A stretch of 64,000 bases of DNA, taken from contig JARGSG010000049.1 in assembly GCA_030374805.1 (NCBI GenBank), positions 96,894 to 160,893 of the forward strand. Direction: 5' to 3'. This DNA is from Gracilaria gracilis. Taxonomy: Eukaryota > Rhodophyta > Florideophyceae > Gracilariales > Gracilariaceae. Positions 42,965 to 54,676 of this stretch are shown piece after piece; position 1 is the stretch's first letter, and each line of letters begins with the position of its first letter. The notes beneath the pieces were generated by a model that worked only from the letters and a program-made list of their open reading frames with translations, was not told the origin of the DNA and searched no databases. Both the position numbers and the translations under genes were made by a program.

Positions 42965-44845
42965 CGGTAGGAACGTATAGACCGTCCATAAGCATGTTTC
43001 CCGCAAGCATCAAGGCCACAACGCGTCGACATATACGATTAAAGCTCACTACGCTGCTTCGACCCTTCCGGAGAGCACCAATGAGAGCTTGATTATCGAT
43101 AAAGATAAGCACTCGCGTTCCAAAGTTGTTTTGTTGTCGTAGAAGCCACCGAAGACCAAGTAGAACGGCTTCTCCCTCAAGGAGATGAATGGGCATTTTC
43201 TTGCTCCAGCGGTGCCGAACAGCGAGTTTCCAGTCTTGGCTGGAAATCCACTTATGTTGCTCGTCTGCATGCATCGAAAGCAAACGCAGTGGGTCCTCGA
43301 CTTTTTTGTAAACCACTCCTCCACCCCATAAACTTGCATCTACGCATAACACGTAAGTACAAAAGGGCGTAGCGATACAGGTGCGAATTAAAGGCGAGAG
43401 CGAAGTAAGGAGGTTCAATTCTTGCTTTGCTGCGGTCGTTGCTTTAATTGTAACAGAAGCCGCGAGTCTCAACTGATACAAGCGCTGTAACACTGAGAAG
43501 AGGGGTCTGCGCAAAAGAAGAAACCATGCCCATTTTCCGAGCAAGCTTTGTAGCTCGCGTACTGCCCATCTATCTCGTTTAACGAATAGCTTCGTCTGCC
43601 AAATTAGCCGGCGTATTTTGTCAGCGTTTGGCATCAGAACACCGTTTTCATGGACTTCTATTCCCAATACGTCGGTGCATGCCGTCGTCCCAGGCCACGA
43701 AACCTTTCGAGGCTGGGACGGCAGCTTACTACGATCTGATTCTTGTATTACCGCTTCTAAGGCCCCCTAGCCTTTTCCAAATCCGTTCCAAGAGAAAAAT
43801 AATCGTCTACATATGCTCCATAACTGAAATCTGAGATATCGATTAACCCTGGTATCTAGTCCCTCGACGACAGTCCAGCCTTATCGAGCAGCTTTCTATA
43901 AATTGTTTGTGTCACATAAACGGAATGAGACCATCCCATGGGCATTGAACGCATTACTGGATATAACTGCGACCCAGCGTGAACTATCGGAGGTAAACCG
44001 AAGTAAGGGCTCATCCACTCAGGCAACTTCATCCTGTGAAATTGATTGTCCATATCCGATTTCCCTACATAAAGTTTCTGACCAGGGGCCATCCACAATC
44101 GTGCAAGGTGACCCGGGTTAGGCAAATCAATTTTTGGAGGCTCATGGAACACTCTGTTTGCATTGCGTGCGTCAACGATTAATCTCTGTTTGTCTTTTTC
44201 ACTCTTCGGTACCGCGAAAACTCCATTCATCACCTTTGGGATCTCTTCTGTAAACCGAATAAGTCCGGCTTCTTCTAGCATCTTGACCAACTCGCCATAG
44301 TCTTCTTCCCGTACGCCACAGAAGGCGGTATCAAGCGCTTCCCAATCGCTTGGTGGGCGCAAAAGTAGTCCTTCTGTTCCGTACGTTCCTTGGATGTCTT
44401 CCGGTAATAGGTCCAAGATATCGGCAGAGGCAGCCAGCCCGTGAGCTGGCAAAGAGACGCGCTCTGGGTTCAACCAGACCCACGTTCGTAGGTTGTTGTA
44501 CTCAAAATCGGTTCCCTGCTCCTCTACAGAAAACCCCCCATCGAAATAATTTCGGCGGAAGGATTCTGCCCCGACGTCCCGTAAGTAGTTGGTCGCCAAC
44601 CTTTGGATAGCGTTTCTCTCTCGACTCCAGTTTTCGCATGAGAAGACATGTCCAGCAAAGAGCCCATTGAGCCCTGTGACAAGATTGTACTCGACTTCCT
44701 CAACGGCCTTCCGTTTCCGGTACCGCTGACTCCGCCGCTTGCTTGTACTCCCTTGCTGCTCCCCTCCACAAGAGGGGACCCACGGTAGGGGAAACATATC
44801 CCGCTTATCCGGTGCACTTAAGTTCATATTTGTTGTTGTTGTCAA
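42927..44845 (-). pseudogene. reverse transcriptase-RNase H of the DIRS-type element, broken
   Basis: ATG 44845 starts a basic leader. RT follows with 'MNGVFAVPKSEKDKQRLIVD', 'LYVGKSDMDNQFHRMKLPEW' and 'SMPMGWSHSVYVTQ'. TAG at 43856 interrupts; in the same frame beyond it lies 'SDFSYGAYVDDYFSLG' with the catalytic YVDD. A frameshift near 43740-43680 leads to the connection and RNase H part, with 'MGIEVHENGVLMPNADKIRR', Asp in 'YVLCVDASLWGGGVV', 'LLEGEAVLLGLRWLL', 'VLIFIDNQALIGAL' and 'VPTDVNPADKPSR'. All catalytic motifs are visible, but the frame is broken twice. Confidence 0.8.
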
Positions 44846-44863
44846 TATTTTTTATAAACATCT

Positions 44864-45931
44864 CTAAGACGTCTCCCTGCCTTCAGGCATGGCAGACTTA
44901 TCCTTCTTGGCCGGGGCCGATAGTTCCTTTCGTAGCTTAGCCGACTTGTGGAGCTTCCGCCTCAGAGATTCACTCACCAGTTCGTCATGCTCCTCCTCTG
45001 GCTCTCGAGCTGCAGCCCAACTTCCAGTTTTATCTGCCATAACAACGGCAGCGAGGCGTCGAATAGAAAGTTCAATTGCGGGTTCGTTCTTGGCACGGAT
45101 AATACCTTGAGAACTGATAATTCAATCAATAATCTTAGCCAACGTACACGCTTCACGTTTATTACGTAGACTGCTCAGATGTCGAGCTTCAGTCCAGGCT
45201 GAAATAGTCGGATAATTAGTCAAGGCTTTTCGCAACATGTCCTCTCCTTCAAGAGATTCCACAAGGACAGTTTGCTCCGGGAAGGGGCCACGCGCGAATT
45301 TCTTAAAGAATCGAGCGTTCGATCTTTTAGTCCTTCGCAAGGAAGTAGAAGAACTGCCGCCAAGATCGTCATCATCAGAGTCTGAGGAATCGTTCTCGGT
45401 TTCGTCGTCGTTATCGACAACTATTCCAGTCCTGACTCGACCCAGGGTTTCCAATAAATCTTTCTTTTTGGTGCTACGATCCTTCTTCTTTAACTTCTGA
45501 AGTTCACTTTGGAGCTGCTCATGTTTTGCGTTCAGAACGGTCATATCCTTTTGACGGGATTTTTCCATTTTCCTTAGCATTGCCATGATGTGACTATCGC
45601 CACTGCCTTCACCGGTTTTGGCTTTAGGCTGAACGCCCTCCACCTCATCCCCGCTACTATGTTCATCCTCCGTGTCTTCATCGGTTTCGCTATCAACCTC
45701 CTCTTTGCTACGCTCTCCTTCTACCCCACCTTCTATTGGATAAGTCCCGTCTTGTAACTGCATCAGGATATCATCGGTTTTTCCCTCTTTGGGTATTCCG
45801 GCGATCTCCTTTCTGAGCGCGTTTAGCAGAGCTTTTTTGCTAGCTTCGCGCTCCCCAAGATATCCGGACGTATTATGTCCGAATTTTGCCCTGAAAATCT
45901 CCAGAGCGTCTTCTCCCCTCTTCTCACACAC
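44864..45931 (-). pseudogene. gag-like protein of the DIRS-type element, one in-frame TGA
   Basis: The frame is open from upstream of 45931 (no clear ATG; it may extend to about 45975). It encodes an acidic, coiled-coil protein ('MLRKMEKSRQKDMTVLNAKH') with an Asp/Ser run near 'ETENDSSDSDDDD'. A globular part follows ('TVLVESLEGEDMLRKALTNY', 'WTEARHLSSLRNKREACTLA'). TGA at 45122-45124 is followed in the same frame by 'IISSQGIIRAKNEPAIELSI' and a Lys-rich end with TAG at 44864. A CGA-to-TGA change would explain the stop. Confidence 0.6.
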
Positions 45932-45975
45932 AGACCTTAAAAGGGAGCATAAGGTCTGTTCTTTCTTGTTCTTAT

Positions 45976-47060
45976 TATTATTGGCAGGTTACTTTCCTCA
46001 GTGAGTGGCTAACCCAGACCACCCCGAGGGCTACTTTAACCCATAGCATAGGCTTGCGCGATTAGGAGGGGCTGCCTCCGACTGTGCGCGGCTCTAAATA
46101 GAACCAGTCGTCACCTGACTCCCTTTCGAGAGGAATTAAGTCAGGTCTCGTACCTGCCAGCCCCCTAGTCACCCGTAATAAATTACGTGTGACCAGTTGT
46201 ACTGGACAGGTCTTGCACCACACCTGCCATTTCCACACACCGACTTACCACCTGAAGTCGGCACGGCTTCAAAACTCCACGATACATTATTTTTTTGCCT
46301 TCAAATTCGCTTCGCCTGACATACACCGAAAGCTTTGATTAAAGACACGCCAAGGGCCACATCTTACGATGATTAAAAGGTCCGCCGCAACGCATCAGAC
46401 CAAAACTAGACAGCGGAACCTCCCTTGAAACAAGTTTGGCTCTGACACCCAATTAAGGAAAGTCTAACATACGGTTTCCCGCTCTACTGCACTAGTCCTA
46501 TAGCCTGAATACTGCCCAACTTGTGAGCACCGTCAACGCTTTGGAGCTTTATATCCCTCGGCATTTAGTCGAATCTTCACTTTAAAGGCTTTGCCACTTG
46601 TAACGAATAATCACGCAATAGGTAAGACTCGCCAATCTCCACCGATTTACCAGCCATTCACACTTAATATCCCGAGTTCGAAAAAATTCTAGTATCGGGC
46701 TTTGCGAGAACTAGCGTTTATTCCACCGCTCAGTTCCACCCAAACTGCAAGGCAATTGAGGCCAAGTCAAGCAGGGCTTCACGCTCTCGCATCGCGGCCC
46801 ATCGAAGGTCTCCCACACGGCAGCCTCTTTCATAATGAATAAGCATACACCGTACGGGTCTCACTTGAATATTATTGGACCCAGAACAGTTTCCTGCTCC
46901 ACCTACCCTTTTAGCCAGCTTTCGCTGCCCAGTCGACACCACGCGGAGGTCGGGTTCGGATTTAGTCGACCAAAGAGAAGGCGTCATAGTTACTACACTC
47001 GGAAATACAATTACTTACGCATCCGCTCAGTAATTTTAACATTTTGCTGGAAATGAAGGC
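45976..47060. other. 5' non-coding region of the DIRS-type element
   Basis: No coding frame with recognisable content. It has several short inverted motifs (for example 'ctgactccctttcgagag' and 'aattaagtcagg' near 46112-46145, 'gtaataaattacgtg' near 46175). It looks structured but I do not recognise an RNA family. A frame at 46730-46987 (minus) is unsupported. Confidence 0.35.
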
Positions 47061-47094
47061 CGTTGGCCAATGAAGAAAACTCTGCCTCAGAATT

Positions 47095-47835
47095 TGGGTT
47101 TCTGGTATTTTTAAGTATTGTCGGTATGCAACGGATGTAATCTCTCAGCAGTCCTACTGGCCTAGTGGTAGCCTGGCCGAATACAAAATGCATTGCAGCG
47201 GCAGACACAAACGTTATGGATTCAAGACTGAAGTATTGGTGCTACCAAATGGGCAGGCTATAAATTGTTCTGAAAATGTACCAGAGTCTACGGCTGATAT
47301 TGATAAATTTTATTCAAATATAGATGTGCATCACACGGCTTTGAAAAACGGATAATGAAGGCTTGACTTGTATTCTAGATGCTGGGGAACTACTGGATAA
47401 ATACCTAGAATCATGGGGAGTTTTAATGAACAAAAGATATCAAGGCGCAAAGGAACATGCACGGGTTATACACCCTAAAAATAAACCACCGCTTGGGGTG
47501 CACCAAACTTCTGACGAAAGAAAGAATAAGAATATACCGACTGACACAGTTATTGTGGAAGATTATTTTCGCCGTTTACCTAAGTTATGGAGTGTTTTGG
47601 GTTCAAAACAAAAATGGGGTGAGAAGTATTATAATGAAATATTTGTACTTTGTTTATAATTGACAAACGCGCATATTATGTGAAACCCATTGCGATCTGA
47701 ATATGGTCAGTTTTACAACCAAGTTAGGAAGAGTTTTGTATAAAATTGGGGAAGAAATGCTCGGAAAAGGAAAGATGGCACAGGAAAGGTATAGGGAAGA
47801 AAGGGAGCGTCGAATGAAAGACAAACTTTACTAAA
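47095..47835 (+). pseudogene. DDE transposase, C-terminal half (split gene)
   Basis: In one frame 'KYCRYATDVISQQSYWPSGS' leads to 'GRHKRYGFKTEVLVLPNGQA', then 'ESTADIDKFYSNIDVHHTAL' and a stop. After a frame change come 'WGVLMNKRYQGAKEHARVIH', 'DTVIVEDYFRRLPKLWSVL' and 'YYNEIFVLCL'. These are the 'YATDVTFQQ', 'KHKLYGYKTEVSVLP', 'DKGYQG' and 'ENYFGRL' blocks of the oomycete/algal DDE family. It pairs with the N-terminal half at 41292. Roughly 60-80 middle residues are missing or unrecognisable. Confidence 0.65.
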
Positions 47836-48921
47836 CTGGTTCAGATGAAGATACGTTTAACCCAAACGTTCTGGGTTGAGTTGTGATAATGATTTATCAT
47901 TGCACTTTTTCTCGTAATCTCTACAAAAGAAGATGGGTTGACATAATTTGTTGTCTTTTCAAATATCATATAAAATCCGCACCTGCGTTTATGTATAGGT
48001 CTTGTTTCATTTCTTTCTATAAATATAATGTTATCCGAGTCAAAGAGAATTTATTGTGAAAATCTAATCTCTGAGCGTCATTCGGATGTGGAATAAGTTA
48101 CGCAAATAAGATGTGCCCCTTAGGCATGTTGTTTTAATTCATATTACAGATTGCACTTCCAAGAGCAAGGACAAATTTGGTTACAAAGAACTCACAAAGC
48201 GAACAAAATGGCATATGTTTACGATTATAAATTGAACGTATTCTTGGCAGTACTAATGTCTACAAAATATACGAACGAAAAAGAGTGGAGGAACCCGTTT
48301 TCAAAAATGGCTTCCTGGATCTTTCCAGAAGGATGGCTTTAATCGAAACGCTCCAAAGTCTCATTGCTTCTTCACTGTCTTTTGATAACTTGAAAATTAT
48401 GTGTCGCAAATCGTAACAAAAGTAGCAATACTTGTTCAGAAACGATTTTGGACTGACGGTTGGAAAATCCTCTTCGTCGAACTCAGGCGATGTCGTGTAC
48501 TGCAAGTTCTGGATAAAATTTTTCTGCTTTACAAACATATGGGGAAACATGCTTCATAAAATTTTTGCATAGTAACTGAATTCAGTGTTTAGAAGATTTT
48601 CCAGAACAGCCGGAATCGAAGCATTGCAAGCTTTGCGAGACATGAGATGCATCGGGGCGTCTCCCATTTGAACACAAATGGATATAACTGACAGAAAAAA
48701 GGCGTTTGTTGTTAGTATACCGTCAAGCACAATTAAAATGTCTGAAGTGTGTCGAACAGATGAAGACATGGTAAATGAAGAAAATCAAGAAAGGGGGGAG
48801 GGATTGTCTGTGATGGTGAAGGTTGGGATGACGGTAAGTGTTGCGGTTGTGGATGGAGGGCTGGACGGCTTAAGTAGAGGTTTAGATTACTGTTGAACTT
48901 ACTTCTCTTGTTTATTAGCAC
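47836..48921. other. AT-rich intergenic region, no supported gene
   Basis: Short frames on both strands at 48151-48342, 48260-48550, 48554-48769 and 48678-48896. None has a recognisable motif. The minus-strand frames may continue a host or element gene interrupted by the pogo insertion, but I cannot show it. Confidence 0.3.
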
Positions 48922-48923
48922 TA

Positions 48924-50969
48924 CATCCAGTAACCGTAAATAATGTGGGTAACACTAATTGACGAAGGTGTTTCAGGGTCGGGGCAACACAAAATAATGT
49001 AGGCCACGTTATCAATGGTACCACATCAATAAGGGTTCAAACACAAATAACGTGGCCCACAATATTTATTTCACACCCAATTAATTTGGGTAAGACTCTC
49101 ATTACGTGTAGGTTATCCTTCCACAATCTCTCCATTGAAATGATTACGATGCTTCACAATCGCCTGCTGGAGCTTGGGCAAAAGCTGCCTTTCCTCCTAA
49201 AGCCCATTAACATTCAACGCCATTCTCGTTCATATCATAGCTTTACGAGCATAGGTAAGACCGTCGATGTCCCTCTGACTATTAACTTCCTGAACTGCCA
49301 GTGCAGCCAATCGAAGAAAGAAACTTTTCCCAGGATTCATCACCTTTTCTGAAGTTGACCACGCACCAACCTTGATCTGCTCCATTTTGTAGCGCTTCCA
49401 ACCCGCATTCCAAGCGCTTTTGATCATCTGGATAATGAACGAATCGGCGGGCTGCACCATATCAGTGGCATTAGGCGGAAAGAACCTGAATTCAGTGTTA
49501 ATTTCTCCAGCAGCTTCCAACAAGTTTGGTGTAAGATTATGTCCACTGCAATTGTCGACATACATAATTCTCTTCCGCCCGTTGTGTAGTTTCTTTATAA
49601 ACTTGCTCTCCTGGAGCCACTGTGGCATTACTTTTGTATCCATCCAACCTTTTAGGCCACTCCTGTACGAGACGTTGGGAATGTCGTCTGGAACCCCACG
49701 TATAGGGTATGAACGGTTGTGGTTCTGGAAGACCATGAAAACAGGTTCAATCTTCGCATGGACACCACCACTAATACGCACGACCATTTTCATGCCCTCT
49801 CCTCTTGAAACGACATCAGAGTACTTAACCTCTCGTTCGCCACAGAACCCAAGTGTCCTTCCATTGTCAAGGTTGATCTGAAAGTGGGTTTCGTTGGCAT
49901 TCTCCACATTCTCTTCACGCAACTGCCCACCCCGGAACTCAGATGCCAACTGACCCAAATGGTAAGCAACTGTCTTGTTTATGTAATCTTGCTTCTAGGG
50001 TGAGATAAGATACTTCCCCGTATGAGCACGACTCACTATACGCTGACGATCAGTGAAGTTTTGGATCCATCGCCTTGTGATGAGCGCTACTATGGACTTA
50101 CCTGTGATGCCATCATTTGTATGCTTGTTGTACGTGACCTTGCTCGAGTTGTTTACCAGATCGAAGGCCAATGTTTGCAGCGTTTTTCAGTTGAATTTGA
50201 ACCCCAACTTGATCAAACGGTCGAGCTCGCTAACCATATCTAACTGCAGGTCTCTCACGCAATCTCTCGTTTTGCGGCCGCGACCCACACGCACTTTTAA
50301 GTTGACTAGTTTAGAGCCATTATACGTGTTGCGCGTAATTGTAGATCCAGAGCCACGGTTTAGTGACAATCCTTGCTCATCAACATATTCGTAACGCGTT
50401 TTCCAAAGTCGGCTGGCTTTCATTAAGTTCGCTTTTCCGCTGCTGCGAAAGAGCGTCGGAAAATAAGCCTCTGCTTTGGATTTCACATGGTTCGGTCCGT
50501 TGGCGAGTGCATATGTTGTCATCCAGAATGCAATTTTGGTACGATCGTTGATGGTGAGGACATTGTGTACTGCTCGTTTTGCTTTTGGTGGTTCTGTTGT
50601 GGTGATGTTTAGGCAGTTAGTTGGTTCTACTCCTGTGTTTGCTTGATCTAGAACGATATTGAGTGGCGTTGAGACTGCGCGAGGTTGAGCTCCGCGCTGG
50701 AAGGCTGCCAAGATGGGCGACCCTGTGGTTGGCACGGACATTTGGTGGAAAGTGGCAAGGCAGAGAATGTGGATGATGGAACTGGAACGGTGTTGGGAAC
50801 AAGTTGTTTGATCACAGACTGTATGGGCCGAAGTTCCCGCCGAAAGTGCGGTCTCTACCCACATTAATTTAGCCGGCGTCTTGGCCGCTATGCACCGCAT
50901 ATAAGGTGGCCCACGCTATACCTGTTACCACATTAATAAACCACCCACGCTAATTACGGTCACTGGGTG
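48924..50969 (-). mobile_element. pogo/Tigger-like DNA transposon with TA target duplication
   Basis: 2,046 bp. Left end CATCCAGTAACCGTAAATAA followed by TGTGGGT; right end, on the complement, CACCCAGTGACCGTAATTAG followed by CGTGGGT. TA flanks both sides (48922-48923 and 50970-50971). Further inverted 'gtggcccac' blocks lie inside each end (about 49050 and 50908). It carries one transposase gene on the minus strand. Confidence 0.88.
49230..50900 (-). pseudogene. pogo-like transposase with in-frame stops
   Basis: A single frame runs the whole length but contains TGA at 50187-50189 and TAG near 49996. The N-terminal part holds a DNA-binding region ('VLTINDRTKIAFWMTTYALA', 'MKASRLWKTRYEYVDEQG', 'VRVGRGRKTRDCVRDLQLDM'). 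The DDE_1 core has 'NANETHFQINLDNGRTLGF', then 'RIMYVDNCSGHNLTPNLL' (Asp), 'FFPPNATDMVQPADSFIIQM' (Asp), and 'IKSAWNAGWKRYKMEQIKVG'. Two nonsense codons with no frameshift seen. The right end (49230) runs close to the TIR. Confidence 0.75.
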
Positions 50970-50971
50970 TA

Positions 50972-51965
50972 CCTGCCGCTCATTGCAGGGCACTATATGC
51001 ATTGGTCCAGTGACATGCTATTTGCATTTGTCCCGTGACATTTCAGTACACATACAAGCGCAGAATTATCATAGTATATGCCAGGAACTCTAGTTACACC
51101 TGGACAGAGTGTTCTAACCCCGCAATTAAAGCTATTGGAAGGGATTTTCAGGTTCTATTTGCAAAGCATAGTATTTGTCACTCTCGAATTAAGTAGACAA
51201 TGTTAATCGGTATCTTCTCCTTTCTCTGTTCCATGCACTAAAGAGTTCATTAGAAAAGTTTCTACATTTATCACCTGCATTGAAGCTTGTTTTGGGAACG
51301 GTAGGACTGGAACTTGAAGATGAGCAGAAATAAAAATGTTTGCTCGGTGTTGGACTATCAAGTCCCATTATAACAGATTTCAGCCTATCCTCAAACACTA
51401 AAGATCTTGCACTAAACCTTTTGTGTTGATACCATATCTTGGGAGTAACAGGAAATATTGTGAGGAATACGTACGCAGAATATATAATCTTTAGCTGAAA
51501 CATGCGAAAAATCTTGAAAGCATCTGCTGCTTTGGAAATTTTGCGCATGCTCCTGAGGCCAACTGAGTTTCCCTAAGACTCCCGTAAACCTGTCGTAGTG
51601 GATGAAGGAATCCATATCAGCACTGAAGTAGATATAGACATTTACTTCAGCACCCATAGCTCCACCAAAGATTCGTCGGTGTTATTGGAATCCTAGTTTT
51701 GGTACCAAAAATGACCGAATTAAAATGATCAAAAAACGTGTGAATTTATCCAAATTTGGATATGCTTAGTTTCCGAAAACATTTCCACAATTCCATTTGT
51801 GCTAGTTTGTGTGCAAAGAATCTTTAGCGATTATTTCCATCATTGCTAGTTTGGATGGAAGACAAACTAGCATGTTACTTCCGTTCATGCTAGTTTCCGA
51901 ACCCAATGTAAGTGTGTAAGTGGCACATATTTAGAACCCTAAGGCGCCAAATAGGGATATACATA
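50972..51965. other. intergenic, no recognised gene
   Basis: Overlapping minus-strand frames at 51189-51548 and 51412-51657 have no known motif. At 51676 a sequence like the left end of the A-B module occurs ('gtcggtgttattggaatcct'), 290 bp before the real module start. 'gctagttt' motifs recur at about 51803, 51850 and 51890, including an inverted pair. Confidence 0.4.
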
Positions 51966-52235
51966 CGTCGGTGTTCTCGGAATGCTAGTTCAGTATGCTA
52001 GAAGGCTAGTTATGAAATAAAAGTCCGTAAACACTAGCAATTTCGCAGATTGCGCTAGTTGGCAAGGCAAAAAAAAAATTTTTTTTGGAAATCGCATTTC
52101 CACGTACCGCATTTGAACTCTATTTGTTGAAGTTGTATGCTAGTTTGCAGTTCGTGCGCCACTGCCCGTTACCTCACATTCGTCGCAGTCGTCAAAATCA
52201 CTCAAAAAATTTACTCTCGGGTCACCAGCGCTGGT

Positions 52236-53159
52236 TTACTCCAACTCGGCATTTGGATCCTGAGTCTCAGTTTCCCTAAATGTGAAGTCAAAGAAGTCCA
52301 ACGGACAACTCTCCCCATTCTGGTACACCCTCCTAGCCTCAATGCGGCTCCCAACCCCTCCCGGCCTCTTCTCCTCCTGCTCCTCCAATATACGCTCCGC
52401 CGTCCTCGCAGCCGCCACCGCACTCCCGAAACCCACCAACGGCGCGCCACCCAGCAGCTATGGTGGCACCAACACCTTCCCATCCTCGTCCACCATCACC
52501 CCACCTTTCCTACTCTTCTTCAGTCGACTTCCCACACCTTCTACTCCCTTCTCTTCTCCCCCCCTCTCCCTCACACTCCCCCGCCCACCCCGAGAACCAG
52601 GCGTCACCGGCGACCCTTTACCTGCTCCTTCTCCCACCCCTACTCCCCATCCTCTCGCCATTTCCTTCAACTCCATCAGCAATTTGCACGCCTTATCCAC
52701 CTGTCCCAATTGCTCCTCTAACACTTCAACCCTACCCTTCAGCCCCATGTTCTCCTTTCGCAGCCTCCCTATCTCCCTCCCCACGCACTCCAACATCCCA
52801 TTCACATGTCCCACAACCCCCACCCCAGTCAACTTCATTCTCTTCCGAATCGTCGAAATCAATTCCATCGGCACCCCAACCTCCGACACACTCAGCACCA
52901 CCCCTGCCATGTCTGCCACCATCTCCGACAGCATGTCGTCGAAGTGCTCCTTCAAACTCACCCCAAGCTTCCTCACCCGTTCCTCCATCTCCCCAATAAA
53001 CCTTCTCTTCGGTCCTCCTCCTCCATCCCCATTACAAACCCTCTGACTCACACAAACCCCCTCAGTACCCCCTCCCTCCTCCCGCAGCGGCGTCTCTGGC
53101 ACTTCCATTCTATGAAGCAGATCCATTAGCTCCTCGTCACCAACGTATCCATTCGACAT
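52236..53159 (-). pseudogene. gene A, copy 2: coiled-coil protein with one in-frame TAG
   Basis: One frame from ATG 53159 ('MSNGYVGDEELMDLLHRMEV') to the stop at 52236 (about 308 codons), broken only by TAG at 52458-52460. Copy 1 there reads 'VPWQLPNKVPLVGFG' against 'VPP' stop 'LLGGAPLVGFG' here. Conserved parts are 'VRKLGVSLKEHFDDMLSEMV', 'GVPMELISTIRKRMKL', the coiled coil 'LRKENMGLKGRVEVLEEQLG' and the C-terminal 'AAARTAERILEEQEEKRPGG'. No known fold beyond the coiled coil. The two copies differ mainly in the Gly-rich linker, as expected if the helical parts were once under constraint. Confidence 0.65.
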
Positions 53160-53675
53160 CCCGAGAAAAGACGGCGTCCGGCGATAAACGAGTTGAACAG
53201 GCCTGAGCGACTTACCACAAACCTCGTCCTTGCCACCCCTGATCACAGACGTTACAATCGTGGCCACACACCCGTCTACCCCGCAGGCCTATTTGTATCA
53301 AAATTTTCTATACCTCAATTTCCCGCCATTCCCCAAAAACTCCATTTCTCCCAGATATTTCCATATTCTCGTTTTTTCCTTTCAGTACCATCCCACAAAA
53401 CCAATCCACAGCGCCCGTTCCTTAACTCCTTACCATTAAATCTTCCCCTTTATACTTCACTCCGACACATCTCTTTTCATAAACACATTCATCAGTCCTA
53501 ATCCCTTCATACCCACCTACCTCATTCTTTCAACTACTTAGTCATAAAAACTATCTTTTCCTCTGAAACCACTTTATCGATGTATACATCGGCAACGCCG
53601 TTCTCTACTGAAGCATCTCTCCCTTTCTCTCCTGTAGCACAATATCTCCTCACAGCATCCAACAAATTTGACATA

Positions 53676-54509
53676 ATGACCTCGCCTTCCTCTTCTCTCC
53701 GTTCCTCCCACACCCCAGCTATTGTTGTATGCAGAGGCCGCATTGGCTCCATGATTTACGACCAAGGTACCCCTCAAGATACCATTCTTTCACTCCAAGA
53801 TTTCATAGCCGCAGACAGCATTCCGCAAGGTCCCATTTTCTTCTGTGGCAGGAGCAACTTGTTGGAAACAGTAATTCGCTCCTGCCCTTCATCTCGCAGA
53901 CAAGACTTGGTCTTCATTCAGAACGACCACATTCTTCTCATTCTTTCAAAACATGGTATTCATCACATCACACGAGCAGTTCTTTACATCGCCATACCCA
54001 CTCTCGCTGCACCTCCACAGGATGGTGTCACCCCTCTTACTCCCAACGGCCTCACAACTGTCACCGGAAAATGGGCTTTCGCACTAGTACAACGATTCTT
54101 TAACGCAGGTCTCACTTGCAATGTCGTTGACGAAGACGCCTTCTCTAAATCCTACTACGAAAAGCTCGTATGAATTTCTTCATTCAACCTAGTTGGTTCC
54201 TCCCACGGCTTCATTACCATGCATGACGTGGCCACCCGCTACAATACCATATTCTCAACGATAATGAAGGAACTACTCGGCATAGTCTCCTCCAACACAG
54301 CTATCTCCTACAATATTCCATCCACAGTACAATCTCTCCTCGCCTACGGCAGCACTCTTACCTCCTTCTACGCCTCATTCTCTGAGTACAAATTCAGAAA
54401 TGCTTACTTCTACCTTTCCTCCGAGGATACCAAGAGAGCGGGCTTGGCTGACCTTGCCCCTTTTCACACCAACTATGTCAATGTCCTTAGAAAATACATA
54501 CTCCTTTAG
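53676..54509 (+). pseudogene. gene B, copy 2: ApbA/6PGDH-like oxidoreductase with in-frame TGA
   Basis: I take ATG 53676 ('MTSPSSSLRSSHTPAIVVCR') because it aligns with copy 1; an upstream ATG at 53580 would add 32 residues. Blocks: 'GPIFFCGRSNLLETVI', 'DLVFIQNDHILLILSKHG', 'GLTTVTGKWAFALVQRFF', 'GLTCNVVDEDAFSKSYYEKL'. TGA at 54171-54173 then replaces the family Trp, and the same frame continues 'ISSFNLVGSSHGFITMHDVA', 'STIMKELLGIVSSN' and ends at 54509. Apart from that codon the 277-codon frame is clean. The family binds NAD(P); the reaction here is unknown. Confidence 0.65.
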
Positions 54510-54676
54510 TACCAGTACTACTTTGGTCTCATTTTGTAAAAATAATATCTTCGCACAATACTCTCTCTCCTTACCCCACGCTTTGTAACTCCTTTTCTTT
54601 CTTCAACAATTCTTTTATGCTCACATTATATCAAGACATTCGTTCATTTCTCAGTACTAGTCAACTCACCTCACTC

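Larger units (their letters stand above)
41830..47060 (-). mobile_element. DIRS-type tyrosine-recombinase retroelement
   Basis: On the minus strand, right to left: gag-like gene, reverse transcriptase with RNase H, and a tyrosine recombinase overlapping the RNase H end, as in DIRS/Ngaro elements. There is no integrase and no LTR. It interrupts a DDE transposase gene. The ends are approximate: the flanking gene resumes by about 47095 and stops being recognisable at about 41580. I did not identify the terminal or split repeats. Confidence 0.7.
51966..54509. repeat. A-B module, copy 2
   Basis: Starts 'gtcggtgttctcggaatgct', as in copy 1, with 'ttgcgctagttggcaaggc' about 80 bp later. It contains gene A (minus) and gene B (plus) about 500 bp apart, without the pogo insertion. 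The P1 gene of the large element ends only 168 bp beyond gene B. Confidence 0.75.

Noticed and set aside
46000-46720. rRNA or other structured RNA gene
   Set aside because: It looks structured, but no conserved rRNA segment could be recognised; better explained as the non-coding leader of the DIRS-type element.
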